This document shows, one piece after another, positions 1-6,564 of a stretch of DNA of 14,574 nt. Source of the stretch: Methanotrichaceae archaeon (GTDB lineage Archaea; Halobacteriota; Methanosarcinia; Methanotrichales; Methanotrichaceae); NCBI GenBank assembly GCA_013329455.1, contig DUKF01000194.1:1-14574 (forward strand), written 5' to 3'. Position 1 is the stretch's first letter, and each line of letters starts with the position of its first letter. Both the position numbers and the translations under genes were made by a program. Under the pieces are notes generated by a model. That model did no database searches. It was not told where the DNA came from and worked only from the letters and a program-made list of their open reading frames with translations.

Positions 1-2147
1 CCATTCCAGTCACCAGTAACCGGGAGATGGGTGCTGGCCCCATAGTGGATGGATTTATCGGTAACTCCATCGTTGTCGTAGTTCAGGTACCAATTACCCG
101 AGGACGGGGCAAATATTCCTATCGTGTCCTCCCCCTTCCTACCGAGGTCGATCGCAGCGATCCCGATCGGTCCGGTGAACGATAGACCAGCTCCTGCGGG
201 TGGGAGATCTCCTGCGACCACGGCACCCAGGTCCTCGGGTGCGAGGCCCGGCTCCTCCTCAGGGGGCATATCGCCAGGCTCAAGCCCGTCCCCGGCAGCT
301 TCGGCGGCCGAAATATCACTCATTACTTCAAGCTTCAGGTCCTCAGGTGTGAGGATATCTTCCATCTCGGGAATTTCCCCGACGTGAAGCATCTCCTCGG
401 ACGCGGATTCTCCTCCAGGCTCATCGCTCCTGACCCCTGTGCCACCGGCCGCAGGAGGTGCTGCCACGTACCCTGACGAGGTTGCTCTCGCGAGGGCGAC
501 GGCGTCCTTGGAGATCGAAAGGCTGCAACCGGCCAAAACTTCGACGTCGTCCTCCGGCCCCAGGATAGGCCAGTACGTGTTGGTGTCGTAGCGCTTTGTA
601 TCGTATATCGCATCATTGTTGAACTTCAGCCCGAACATGTTGGCGACCTGGTTTGGCGGCCCCGAAGAAGATACGTGATTTTCACCTATGATGAGCAGCC
701 CATTACCTTCACCTGTGGCGAGCCAGTCGATGTACTCGACCGCCATCCTCTCGTTGTCTTGCAGATGAATGTAGTCTCCGTTTTTTGATGAGAAGAGGTC
801 GCCGTCTCCAGAGGCTATTACTCGACCTTCTCCGACGAAGTCCTTGATCGCAGCCAGTTCAGAGCTGCTGAAGGCGACGGTTGGATCGGCGATGATCACC
901 ACGTCGTAGCAGTCCAGCAGGCTCGCTGTCAAGGTCGTTGTGGTGCTACCGTGCACCAGGTAACCGTTAGACGCCAGCAGGTTGCCCCACTGCATGTAGC
1001 CATCGGATAAACGGAATTCACCTCCGTAAGCTGGAACGTGCCCCTCGTAGAGGAGGGCCTTGCCCCTTATCTTTGGCTGGTAGGCTATCGCCTGAGTGCC
1101 TATCTCCACCTCACCCATCTTTATCTTGAACCAGCCGGCCTCGCCCCAGGTGGTTCCCCAGGAGTTCTTGCAGATCCAGTAGTCATCGAAGCCATCGTCC
1201 CCCCAGCCGACGATGTCGATGCAGTGGCCACCAAGCTGAGTGCCGGAGGTGTGGGTGTAGACTCCCCCTGTGTAGTCGTAAAGGTCGCTGTAGACCATCA
1301 TGTGATTCGGAACTGGCCCTCCGGAGATGATCTCCTGCTTTATCCTGTCGACGTCTACGATCCACCAGTAGTCGCATACCCAGTACCATCCCTCGCCCTT
1401 GTAGTCGCGCGACTCCCGGTCAAAGCAGCTATCAGAGCAGGGAACCGTGTCCTGCGCGACGTACGGGAAGCAGGCCTCATCGACCGTCCCCTCGCAGGTG
1501 ATCCAGTTAGCGGTCACGTCGGAGTACCCACCACTGCAGTCCCCAGGGCTGCACGAAAGGAGGTACTGCTCTGAGAAGTCTGGCGTGAGTCCCGGATTGT
1601 CAGCCGCAAGCTTGACCCGCGACTCGACCGCGCCAAGGGCTCCAAAAGCCCAGCAAGACCCGCAAGACCCCTGGTTCTTGATCGGAGTCGTCCAGTCATA
1701 TCCGTAGGCGGACCTCCAGTCCCAAGATTCCGGCAGCTCTGATGCTGGCAGCACGCCCTCCGAGGGGCCTATTGTCACGATCTCGTGAGGGACGCCATCG
1801 GCCTCTGCAGGAAGCGGGAATGCACCAGTCCCGGGGCGCAATTCAGGCGGCAAGATGGATACGGTGTTCAACCCTGCGGTCCAATTGGCGCCTGCTTCAG
1901 TTATAGATTTCTGTATTTCTTCAAGCTCTGCGATCCGTTCTGGATACGTATCTATCACGAGCTGTCTATCCTCTGGCGGGAGGGTTAAGAGGAAGTCCTC
2001 GATGGCAGCCCAATCTGCCCCAGTTGCAACCACCGCATCCCGCATAGTCATCAGCTCGTTATCATCGGCCGCGGACGCGGCAGGCAAAAAAACCATCGAT
2101 AAAACGAGCATGGCAAATGCCATTATTGCTTTCCAATTCATTTCCAT
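1..2147 (-). CDS. secreted papain-family (C1A) cysteine peptidase with C-terminal repeat, C-terminus cut by window edge
   Basis: The frame stays open from an ATG at 2147 to the left edge, giving 715 residues without a stop. Residues 6-26 form a signal peptide ending ASA. A propeptide-like stretch (about 28-135) precedes the peptidase domain (about 138-358). The catalytic set is complete: Gln159 and Cys165 in KNQGSCGSCWAFG, His308 in GGHCIDIVGWG, Asn328 in CKNSWG. Residues 362-560 look like a Rossmann/GATase-like alpha-beta domain (VVIIADP, GEGRVIASGDGD, LLIIGENH) of unknown role. An acidic Pro/Gly/Glu-rich linker follows, then a repeat (IGIFAPSSGNWYLNYDNDG, HLPVTGDW) of the same family as in the secreted repeat protein at 3786-4670. 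A Shine-Dalgarno AGGAG (2153-2157) lies 5 nt before ATG 2147, which favours it over the ATG at 2141. Likely an extracellular or surface-bound protease; its substrate cannot be told. The family call is secure. Confidence 0.93.
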   Translation of the reverse strand, partial: MEMNWKAIMAFAMLVLSMVFLPAASAADDNELMTMRDAVVATGADWAAIEDFLLTLPPEDRQLVIDTYPERIAELEEIQKSITEAGANWTAGLNTVSILPPELRPGTGAFPLPAEADGVPHEIVTIGPSEGVLPASELPESWDWRSAYGYDWTTPIKNQGSCGSCWAFGALGAVESRVKLAADNPGLTPDFSEQYLLSCSPGDCSGGYSDVTANWITCEGTVDEACFPYVAQDTVPCSDSCFDRESRDYKGEGWYWVCDYWWIVDVDRIKQEIISGGPVPNHMMVYSDLYDYTGGVYTHTSGTQLGGHCIDIVGWGDDGFDDYWICKNSWGTTWGEAGWFKIKMGEVEIGTQAIAYQPKIRGKALLYEGHVPAYGGEFRLSDGYMQWGNLLASNGYLVHGSTTTTLTASLLDCYDVVIIADPTVAFSSSELAAIKDFVGEGRVIASGDGDLFSSKNGDYIHLQDNERMAVEYIDWLATGEGNGLLIIGENHVSSSGPPNQVANMFGLKFNNDAIYDTKRYDTNTYWPILGPEDDVEVLAGCSLSISKDAVALARATSSGYVAAPPAAGGTGVRSDEPGGESASEEMLHVGEIPEMEDILTPEDLKLEVMSDISAAEAAGDGLEPGDMPPEEEPGLAPEDLGAVVAGDLPPAGAGLSFTGPIGIAAIDLGRKGEDTIGIFAPSSGNWYLNYDNDGVTDKSIHYGASTHLPVTGDWN

Positions 2148-2176
2148 CACCACTCCTAAACTGATAGTTATATAAT

Positions 2177-2192
2177 TAAGTAAGTAAGTAAG
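2177..2192. repeat. (TAAG)4 tetranucleotide tandem repeat in promoter spacer
   Basis: Four perfect tandem copies of TAAG lie between the putative TATA box (2194-2203) and the expected transcription start of the papain-family gene. A change in copy number would change that spacing by 4 bp per unit. Confidence 0.8.
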
Positions 2193-2193
2193 A

Positions 2194-2206
2194 GATTATA
2201 ACTTTT
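2194..2206 (-). promoter_or_regulatory. BRE/TATA-like promoter of the papain-family gene
   Basis: On the minus strand CAAAAGTTATAATC reads as a BRE-like A-rich box followed by a TATA box. A start of transcription about 26 nt downstream (near 2172) would leave a leader of about 25 nt that contains the AGGAG site. A second TATA-like stretch (AATTATATAACT, about 2165-2176) is too close to the start codon to keep that site in the transcript. Inference from spacing only. Confidence 0.4.
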
Positions 2207-2289
2207 GCCGTAATTCGAAGCATTGACTAAAGAGTTCTCAATGTTCTCAGTTTTCTTGTATTATTCAGTTGAATTTTTAGACTAAAAAC

Positions 2290-2316
2290 TTTAAAAGTCA
2301 CCTATCGGTGGCTACT
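2290..2316 (-). terminator. putative terminator of the PKD gene
   Basis: Read on the minus strand, AGT-AGC-CACC-GATA-GGTG-ACT forms a short stem (CACC/GGTG, then AGT/ACT across a bulge) that overlaps the TAG stop codon. It is followed by TTTTAAAGTTTTT. The T-rich tail fits archaeal termination; the stem is short. Confidence 0.4.
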
Positions 2317-2829
2317 TGAAACCCTCTTTATTCTCGGAACTATCGTGACCTCCATCGGATCGGACCAACTTGAAGATGCTTCGTGAGTATCCACGGCCCT
2401 GACCTTGACGTAATAGACCCCTTCGCTGCTCCAGTTGTGGGATATACTCACATTCACTCCGGATTCTACGAAGCCTGTCTCTGATGTGGTGCCGTCTCCC
2501 CAGTCGAAGATGTATTTTACCTGATCTCCCGAATCGTACGAATCCTTGGTTACGTTAGATTCATTCATGGGGCCGCTTTGAGATATCGTAAAAGCATTAG
2601 CACTTGGAGAAGTATCTGGGTGACTTAATGCTATGTCCCCCTTGACTATGTTGGATTCTGCTCCGCTTAGTGCCGAAGATATACCATCGGCATCATTTTC
2701 AACTGGATTTGATAGGCCAAAAGCTGGCGAGATGAAGAAGACGCTGAGCATCAACGAGCACGAAACGATCATGAAGGCGCCGAGAAAGCGCTTCATTCCA
2801 TAAAGCACGACCATCTCTGCTAATTTCAT
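2302..2829 (-). CDS. small secreted PKD-domain protein
   Basis: A 175-residue protein. The N-terminus (residues 1-38) is a long signal or anchor segment with a hydrophobic core at about 18-35, ending near SPAFG. A Ser/Asn-rich linker follows. Residues about 95-165 form one PKD-like beta-sandwich: the hallmark FDWGDGTTSE (about 108-117) and a later HNWSSEGVYYVKVRAVD strand pair. PKD domains are common in archaeal surface proteins and mediate contacts rather than catalysis. Start chosen at ATG 2829 because a G7 run resembling a ribosome-binding site ends 5 nt upstream; a further upstream in-frame start at 2865 has no such support. It is co-oriented with the papain-family gene but separated by 154 bp with its own terminator and promoter, so it is probably transcribed alone. 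Exact role unknown. Confidence 0.8.
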   Translation of the reverse strand: MKLAEMVVLYGMKRFLGAFMIVSCSLMLSVFFISPAFGLSNPVENDADGISSALSGAESNIVKGDIALSHPDTSPSANAFTISQSGPMNESNVTKDSYDSGDQVKYIFDWGDGTTSETGFVESGVNVSISHNWSSEGVYYVKVRAVDTHEASSSWSDPMEVTIVPRIKRVSSSHR

Positions 2830-2879
2830 AATTACCCCCCCTTGATCAGAAGTAAAGCTACACAATAATTAACTGGAGA

Positions 2880-3040
2880 TCAAGATATATAGATTTTTGT
2901 AGATGGGGTGGCCTTGGCGGCCTCGAAGTTATCGCTAGTCAGCTCTCGTCGAAGACGTCCCAGTGTCTTCTGTGCCTTTAAGGCGCTGATCTCTTTGTCC
3001 TTGATCTAGAAGATCGAGGCAAAGTCCAGCCCCTTCCGCC
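2880..3040 (-). pseudogene. possible decayed coding remnant
   Basis: Between the HEYIH gene and the PKD gene there is a codon-like stretch on the minus strand. It reads ...KGLDFASIF, a TAG stop (3006-3008), then IKDKEISALKAQKTLG... and on to a TGA at 2880-2882. There is no start codon after the internal stop. A further piece (VGTPFCVEKEFSKFL, about 3045-3095) lies in another frame. The amino-acid composition looks protein-like and amphipathic, which suggests a small gene broken by a stop and a frameshift. It could equally be chance in a GC-rich gap. No family recognised. Confidence 0.25.
2882..2894 (-). promoter_or_regulatory. TATA-box promoter of the PKD gene
   Basis: AATCTATATATCTT on the minus strand is a good TATA box. 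Transcription would start near 2861, giving a leader of about 32 nt that carries the G-rich ribosome-binding site. Inference from sequence and spacing. Confidence 0.45.
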
Positions 3041-3101
3041 TCCTACAGGAATTTGCTGAATTCCTTCTCAACACAAAAAGGCGTTCCGACGGGGTCGGTT
3101 T

Positions 3102-3602
3102 TCAGTTGATGTAGGGGACGCTGGACCTGTCAAAACCCTCCACAAGCTCGATCCTCTCGTTGTCGGGCTTCCACGCGACCTCTGGGTAGACGAGATCCTT
3201 CAAAAAGCCGCTGATGTCAGCTGCCATTCTGGTGGACGGATGGTCCTTGCCGAGGGAATCTCGAGTTCTCTCGTATACCTTGGATACAACCAGTTTCTCG
3301 TCCAGATATTCGAGGGAGTGGATGTACTCGTGGAGCAGAACGAAAAAAGCGTAGGGCTTGTAAAGCTCGGGCCTTGTCTCCCTGATCCTCCGGAGCGGGT
3401 TTTTGTTCATGACTATGACGTTTGAGCCGACGGTGAAAAAACCCCCCAGGAATCCTCGAGGATGGTTTCCGAGGTCAGCGATGCCGAGCATCAGCCCTCC
3501 ACGGCTCTTTCCCGTGTCCTTCAGGACGACGGCCTTCACCACCTCGAATACGTCTGCCAGGGTATCGGCATCATCGAGTTGGGCATCGAACTCTTTTCCC
3601 AT
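3102..3602 (-). CDS. uncharacterised protein with HEYIH zinc-peptidase motif
   Basis: A 166-residue protein without signal peptide or membrane segment. The central helix carries HEYIHSLEYLDE (His91, Glu92, His95), the HExxH zinc-binding and catalytic signature of zincin peptidases. A possible third ligand is His121 in KDHPSTRMAAD or a nearby acidic residue; this cannot be settled by eye. The N-terminal half (about 20-66: VVKAVVLKDTGKSRGGLMLG, FFTVGSNVIVMN) resembles the beta-sheet part preceding the active helix in minimal zincins. The protein is much shorter than most metallopeptidases. The combination of HEY(I/L)H with a C-terminal GFDRSS stretch looks like a conserved archaeal hypothetical family, but I cannot name it. 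It lies alone between a PKD gene and a divergent repeat-protein gene. Function as a protease is inferred from the motif only. Confidence 0.75.
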   Translation of the reverse strand: MGKEFDAQLDDADTLADVFEVVKAVVLKDTGKSRGGLMLGIADLGNHPRGFLGGFFTVGSNVIVMNKNPLRRIRETRPELYKPYAFFVLLHEYIHSLEYLDEKLVVSKVYERTRDSLGKDHPSTRMAADISGFLKDLVYPEVAWKPDNERIELVEGFDRSSVPYIN

Positions 3603-3625
3603 CTGAACGCCAGTTGGTCTTCTAA

Positions 3626-3634
3626 GTATATAAT
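3626..3634 (-). promoter_or_regulatory. TATA box placed for a leaderless transcript of the HEYIH gene
   Basis: ATTATATAC on the minus strand is centred about 28 nt before ATG 3602. Archaeal transcription starts about 26 nt after the TATA centre, so the mRNA would begin at or next to the start codon. No Shine-Dalgarno site is visible before this ATG, which agrees with leaderless translation. Confidence 0.5.
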
Positions 3635-3723
3635 ACTAACTTTGGGTTACTATCCATCACTCACTAACCGATACAAAGCAAACTCAAAACAAATTGAATC
3701 CGTTTGATATTCGCGTCAGAGCA

Positions 3724-3732
3724 ACCTATATC
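3724..3732 (+). promoter_or_regulatory. putative TATA box of the secreted repeat protein
   Basis: ACCTATATC lies about 57 nt before ATG 3786. Transcription would start near 3755, leaving about 30 nt of leader with the GGTGA site. Weakly supported. Confidence 0.3.
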
Positions 3733-3785
3733 ATCCATAGGCGCTGAACAATAAGCAGACAAAAGCCTTTTTCGTGGTGAGGAAG

Positions 3786-4670
3786 ATGCCTAAAACTTGT
3801 ATATTCAGACGAATTCTCCGGGCTGAGCTATTTTTTGCGGCAATCCTGATATTCTCTGGCACGGCCCTGGGCCAGTCAGATAGGGTGGAAGGACCTTGGG
3901 GAGAGCGAGGGGACGTGCCCGTGGCCGGCGACTTTGACCGGGACGGCTTCCCAGACGACATCGCCGTCTTCCGGCCCAGTCAGAATAACTGGCTCTTTGA
4001 CTTCGACGCCGACGGCGACACCGACGTCAGCACAAGGATGGGACCCGGTGACGAGGGTGACATGTTCGTTGTCGGCGACTTCGACGAGGACGGCTACGTT
4101 GACGACGTCGGCGTCTTCATGCCATCCAGGAGATGGTACTTCGGAACCTTCTCGTACAATTCCGCAACTGGCACCATGGCCTGGTCTTCACCCTTCCCCA
4201 GCATAAACTGGGGCCTTAGGGGCGACCTTCCTGTGGCTGGCGACTTTGACGGGGATGGTTACAGGGACGATCTCGGAGTCTTCAGACCCTCCAACCGCAT
4301 CTGGTATTTCGACTACAACTCTGATGGCAGCACCGATCTTAGGTCTGGGCCCTGGGCCATCAGGGGCGATCTGCCGATCGCTGGCGACTTCAACGGCGAC
4401 ATCGAGTGTGGCGATGTGGGCGTCTTCCGTTCTTCGGACAGGACCTGGTACTTCGACTACGATTCGAACGGAGACACCGATCGAAGGTTCAGCCCCTGGG
4501 CTCTAAACGGGGATCTTCCGATATCCGGGGACTTTGACCGAGACGGCTTCTCCGACGACATCGGGGTCTTCAGGCCCTCGACCAGGACCTGGTACTTCAA
4601 GTACTCGGATGTAACCTGGTCTCCGCCCGGCATGACTGGAGGGCCGACGCCCGGATACGTCAACGCTTGA
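3786..4670 (+). CDS. secreted protein of five ~48-residue D-x-D-x-DG repeats (VCBS/FG-GAP-like)
   Basis: A 294-residue protein with a basic N-terminus and a hydrophobic segment (about 9-29) ending near TALGQ, so it is likely exported. The rest is five repeats that begin at about residues 42, 91, 146, 194 and 242. The core pattern is GD(L/V)P(V/I)AGDFDxDGxxDDxGVFRPSxxxWYFDY, then xxDGxTDxR and GPW. The DxDxDG segments resemble calcium-binding loops, and the repeat period fits blades of a beta-propeller or similar surface structure. Repeat 2 has an insertion and repeat 4 has lost the full calcium-like loop (DFNGDIECGD). Start chosen at ATG 3786, 5 nt after GGTGA; an in-frame GTG at 3774 would only add MVRK. 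The same repeat ends the papain-family protein at the left edge. It converges with nicotianamine synthase-like gene A. Likely surface or adhesion role; no enzyme motif seen. Confidence 0.85.
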   Translation: MPKTCIFRRILRAELFFAAILIFSGTALGQSDRVEGPWGERGDVPVAGDFDRDGFPDDIAVFRPSQNNWLFDFDADGDTDVSTRMGPGDEGDMFVVGDFDEDGYVDDVGVFMPSRRWYFGTFSYNSATGTMAWSSPFPSINWGLRGDLPVAGDFDGDGYRDDLGVFRPSNRIWYFDYNSDGSTDLRSGPWAIRGDLPIAGDFNGDIECGDVGVFRSSDRTWYFDYDSNGDTDRRFSPWALNGDLPISGDFDRDGFSDDIGVFRPSTRTWYFKYSDVTWSPPGMTGGPTPGYVNA

Positions 4671-4683
4671 GTTTTTCAGGGGA

Positions 4684-4713
4684 GGAAGAAGGCCTTGACG
4701 GCCATCTTCTTTC
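4684..4713. terminator. putative terminator between convergent genes
   Basis: GGAAGAAGGCC and GGCCATCTTCTTTC form a stem with one bulged A around a TTGAC loop, followed on the plus strand by a pyrimidine-rich tail (TCCTTCTTCTTTATT). It lies in the 53-bp gap between the stop of the repeat protein (4670) and the stop of nicotianamine synthase-like gene A (4724). Confidence 0.5.
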
Positions 4714-4723
4714 TCCTTCTTCT

Positions 4724-5539
4724 TTATTGGGTCCTGATCAGAAATACCGAGGTGTTGTTCACAGGAGGCTTCGGCCTGATCCTGAGACATTCCTTAAGTT
4801 CTGGAGGCATATGTGGTGCAGACTCCATGTCCAGAAGCCGCCTAAGCCCCTTTTCATAGACTCGATAAGAGACCCTCGTCCCAGGGGCGAGAACTTTCCC
4901 CAAGCGGCGGAAGATCTCCTCCTTTGGTCTGGCCTTGGCAGCCACCATTACCAGGTCGCACCTTCTATCCAGGGGAAAGGAAAAGTGGTCACCTACGTGG
5001 ATCTCGATCTGGGAAGACAGGTCCAGACAGTCGAGGACCTCTCGTGAGAGCTTCGCCCACTGCGGCACCTTCTCTATCCCGATGCCCATCAAACCGCATT
5101 CGCTGCAAAGAGCGATCAGGCTGAGGGGAAGAGGCCCGCTTCCGAGGAAGGCGACGGTCTCTCCGGATTTGAGGGCCGCGCCCCTCTTCTCCGCCTCTGC
5201 GAGGAGCAGGTAGTTCGGATAGAAGGTGAAGCTCTTCAGAACTGCCCAGGGGTCCGGGCTTTCGAGGATCGATCTTGCCGCTTCCACCTCCAGCCTCAGT
5301 CCAAAGACGTTTCTGAGCCTCGATACACCCTCTCTCACCTCTTTGAGACGGGGATCTTGAAGAAGCCTTTCCACCACCCTTTCTTCGACCTTTTGGGCTG
5401 CAAGGGCGTCGAGACGCCCGAAAGCCTCTTCCAAATTTTTAGACTTCGAGATGAATATCTCGTCATAGCTCTGGTCCTTGATCGAGGCGTAAACCTCCCG
5501 GAGGGCGGAACGCGCCGACTCTTCAGATATTCCGGCCAT
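4724..5539 (-). CDS. nicotianamine synthase-like protein A
   Basis: A 271-residue SAM-binding-fold protein of the nicotianamine synthase family. Family features visible: helical N-terminus (1-100), WAVLKSFTFYPNY (98-110), the SAM site VAFLGSGPLPLSLIAL (129-143, nearly the plant consensus GSGPLPL), the acidic end of strand 2 in GIGIEK (152-157), CDLVMVAAKA (194-203), and the C-terminal VNNTSVFL (260-267). Known members condense aminopropyl groups of S-adenosylmethionine into nicotianamine (plants) or related opine-like metal chelators; a methanogen member makes a nicotianamine analogue. Glu84 aligns with Glu106 of the neighbouring paralogue and is a candidate for the conserved catalytic Glu. 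The gene overlaps the end of gene B by 17 bp, with GGAAGAAG before its ATG, so translation is coupled. Substrates and product are unknown; the two proteins are quite divergent and may do different steps. Confidence 0.85.
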   Translation of the reverse strand: MAGISEESARSALREVYASIKDQSYDEIFISKSKNLEEAFGRLDALAAQKVEERVVERLLQDPRLKEVREGVSRLRNVFGLRLEVEAARSILESPDPWAVLKSFTFYPNYLLLAEAEKRGAALKSGETVAFLGSGPLPLSLIALCSECGLMGIGIEKVPQWAKLSREVLDCLDLSSQIEIHVGDHFSFPLDRRCDLVMVAAKARPKEEIFRRLGKVLAPGTRVSYRVYEKGLRRLLDMESAPHMPPELKECLRIRPKPPVNNTSVFLIRTQ

Positions 5540-6419
5540 CTTCTTCCAGCTCCAAAACCACCAGAGTGTTGTTGACCTTTCCCTTGGGGATTATCTCCCT
5601 CACCTTCCTGAATCCTTTTACGTCCTCAGGCTGAACCGGCCGGTAGAGGACGGCTCGCATCCCCGAGTAGGTCCGGTAACAGACCTTGCGCGGCCCCTTC
5701 TCCCTCAGAATGGAGCCGATCTTCTGAAATATCCTCTTCTTGGGCTCGGCCAAGGCTGCCACCAGAACCACGTCCCACTCGATATCCTCGAGCCCTGATT
5801 CGCCACCCTCGACTATGGAAATTCGGCTCTCCAGGTTGAGATGCCTGACGCAATCTCTTGCGGTCTCGACCGCCAGGGGATCGTTGTCCAGTCCAACAGA
5901 GCTGATCCCGTAGATGCGGCCCAGGAGAATAGGGGTTATTGGAAGAGGACCGCATCCAAGGAAGGCAAGAATATCGCCCGAAGAGAGGTTTGCGGCCTTC
6001 ACCTGATTTTTGATCAGGGCTCTGTACCTTGGGTAGAGGGGAAAGGATCTCAGCACCAACCAGGGTTTTTCAGAGCTCAGGAGCTCTTTTGCGAGATGGA
6101 ACTCGTGATAGTCGAAGAAGGCCGAGTAGCAGGACCTGATGGTGGGAAGAACCCTCTTTATCTCTTCGTCTTCCAGGATCAATTCTGCCAGGCGGTCTCC
6201 CACTTCGAGGTGGGCAACCTCGTCCAGGTCTTGGTAGAGGGCGTAGAGCTCTTCTGGCGTCAGGGACGAGAGACTCTCTTGGTTGTGGATCTGGATTTCA
6301 TCGTAGAAATTCAATATGTGAGATTTGATCGTCTCAAAGCTACGGCTGCAGTCCAGACAACAGCCAGAAAACTCCTTTGCCAGAGGTAGGTCATCTGCGA
6401 TCGCCTGCTCTATTCGCAT
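5523..6419 (-). CDS. nicotianamine synthase-like protein B
   Basis: A 298-residue paralogue of protein A and the first gene of the pair. Family features: Glu106 in FFDYHEFHLAKELL, WLVLRSFPLYPRY (120-132), the SAM site ILAFLGCGPLPITPILLG (150-167), GLDNDPLAVETARD (176-189), WDVVLVAALAEPKKRIFQKIG (215-235), CYRTYSGMRAVLYR (247-260) and VNNTLVVLELEE (282-293). Unlike A it has an N-terminal extension with a CCLDC cluster (Cys20, 21, 24), a possible metal or redox site. It probably uses SAM to make a metal-chelating small molecule in the cytoplasm. No Shine-Dalgarno site precedes ATG 6419; a BRE/TATA pair about 28 nt upstream points to a leaderless mRNA. It follows the ferredoxin gene in the same direction after 145 bp, so it may be a separate but related unit. 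Family call strong; reaction inferred. Confidence 0.85.
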   Translation of the reverse strand: MRIEQAIADDLPLAKEFSGCCLDCSRSFETIKSHILNFYDEIQIHNQESLSSLTPEELYALYQDLDEVAHLEVGDRLAELILEDEEIKRVLPTIRSCYSAFFDYHEFHLAKELLSSEKPWLVLRSFPLYPRYRALIKNQVKAANLSSGDILAFLGCGPLPITPILLGRIYGISSVGLDNDPLAVETARDCVRHLNLESRISIVEGGESGLEDIEWDVVLVAALAEPKKRIFQKIGSILREKGPRKVCYRTYSGMRAVLYRPVQPEDVKGFRKVREIIPKGKVNNTLVVLELEEDGRNI

Positions 6420-6440
6420 CAGGTGTAAAGTGAATTTCAG

Positions 6441-6458
6441 TCGATTTAAGGTTTTCGA
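6441..6458 (-). promoter_or_regulatory. BRE/TATA promoter of the nicotianamine synthase-like pair
   Basis: On the minus strand TCGAAAACCTTAAATCGA combines a BRE-like CGAAAA with a TATA-like CTTAAAT. The TATA centre is about 28 nt before ATG 6419, consistent with a leaderless transcript. Inference from spacing and composition. Confidence 0.4.
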
Positions 6459-6474
6459 GATGTTATTTTGCCAT

Positions 6475-6549
6475 TTATCTGATATTAAGTAAAAGTTTAA
6501 GCTTACTATTTAACACTGATTGCTCAGAGCTATTAATCTCTGATCTCAT
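6475..6549 (-). CDS. possible 24-residue small ORF upstream of the nicotianamine synthase-like pair
   Basis: ATG at 6549 is preceded at 5 nt by GGGGAGG (6555-6561), one of the best ribosome-binding sites in the window. The ORF encodes MRSEINSSEQSV... and ends at TAA 6475-6477, 55 nt before gene B. Its first codons overlap the 6524-6543 dyad, so it could be a leader peptide or simply chance. No homology known to me. Confidence 0.25.
   Translation of the reverse strand: MRSEINSSEQSVLNSKLKLLLNIR
6524..6543 (-). terminator. perfect 6-bp dyad after the ferredoxin gene
   Basis: TCAGAG and CTCTGA flank an 8-nt AT-rich loop, 21 bp after the ferredoxin stop. It may end the upstream operon or act in the leader of the small ORF. 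There is no strong T run directly after it, so termination is uncertain. Confidence 0.3.
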
Positions 6550-6564
6550 CTATGCCTCCCCTCA

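Noticed and set aside
1038..1574. 178-codon plus-strand frame
   Set aside because: It lies antisense to the papain catalytic region, whose motifs are unmistakable; its Pro/Val/Asp-rich translation shows no family features.
3934..4506. Repetitive DNA in the five-repeat gene, considered as CRISPR or a tandem DNA repeat
   Set aside because: The repetition follows the protein repeat; there are no identical direct repeats with unique spacers.
5841..6389. 182-codon plus-strand frame opposite nicotianamine synthase-like gene B
   Set aside because: The minus strand has the conserved SAM motif and family pattern; the plus frame is a shadow created by codon bias.
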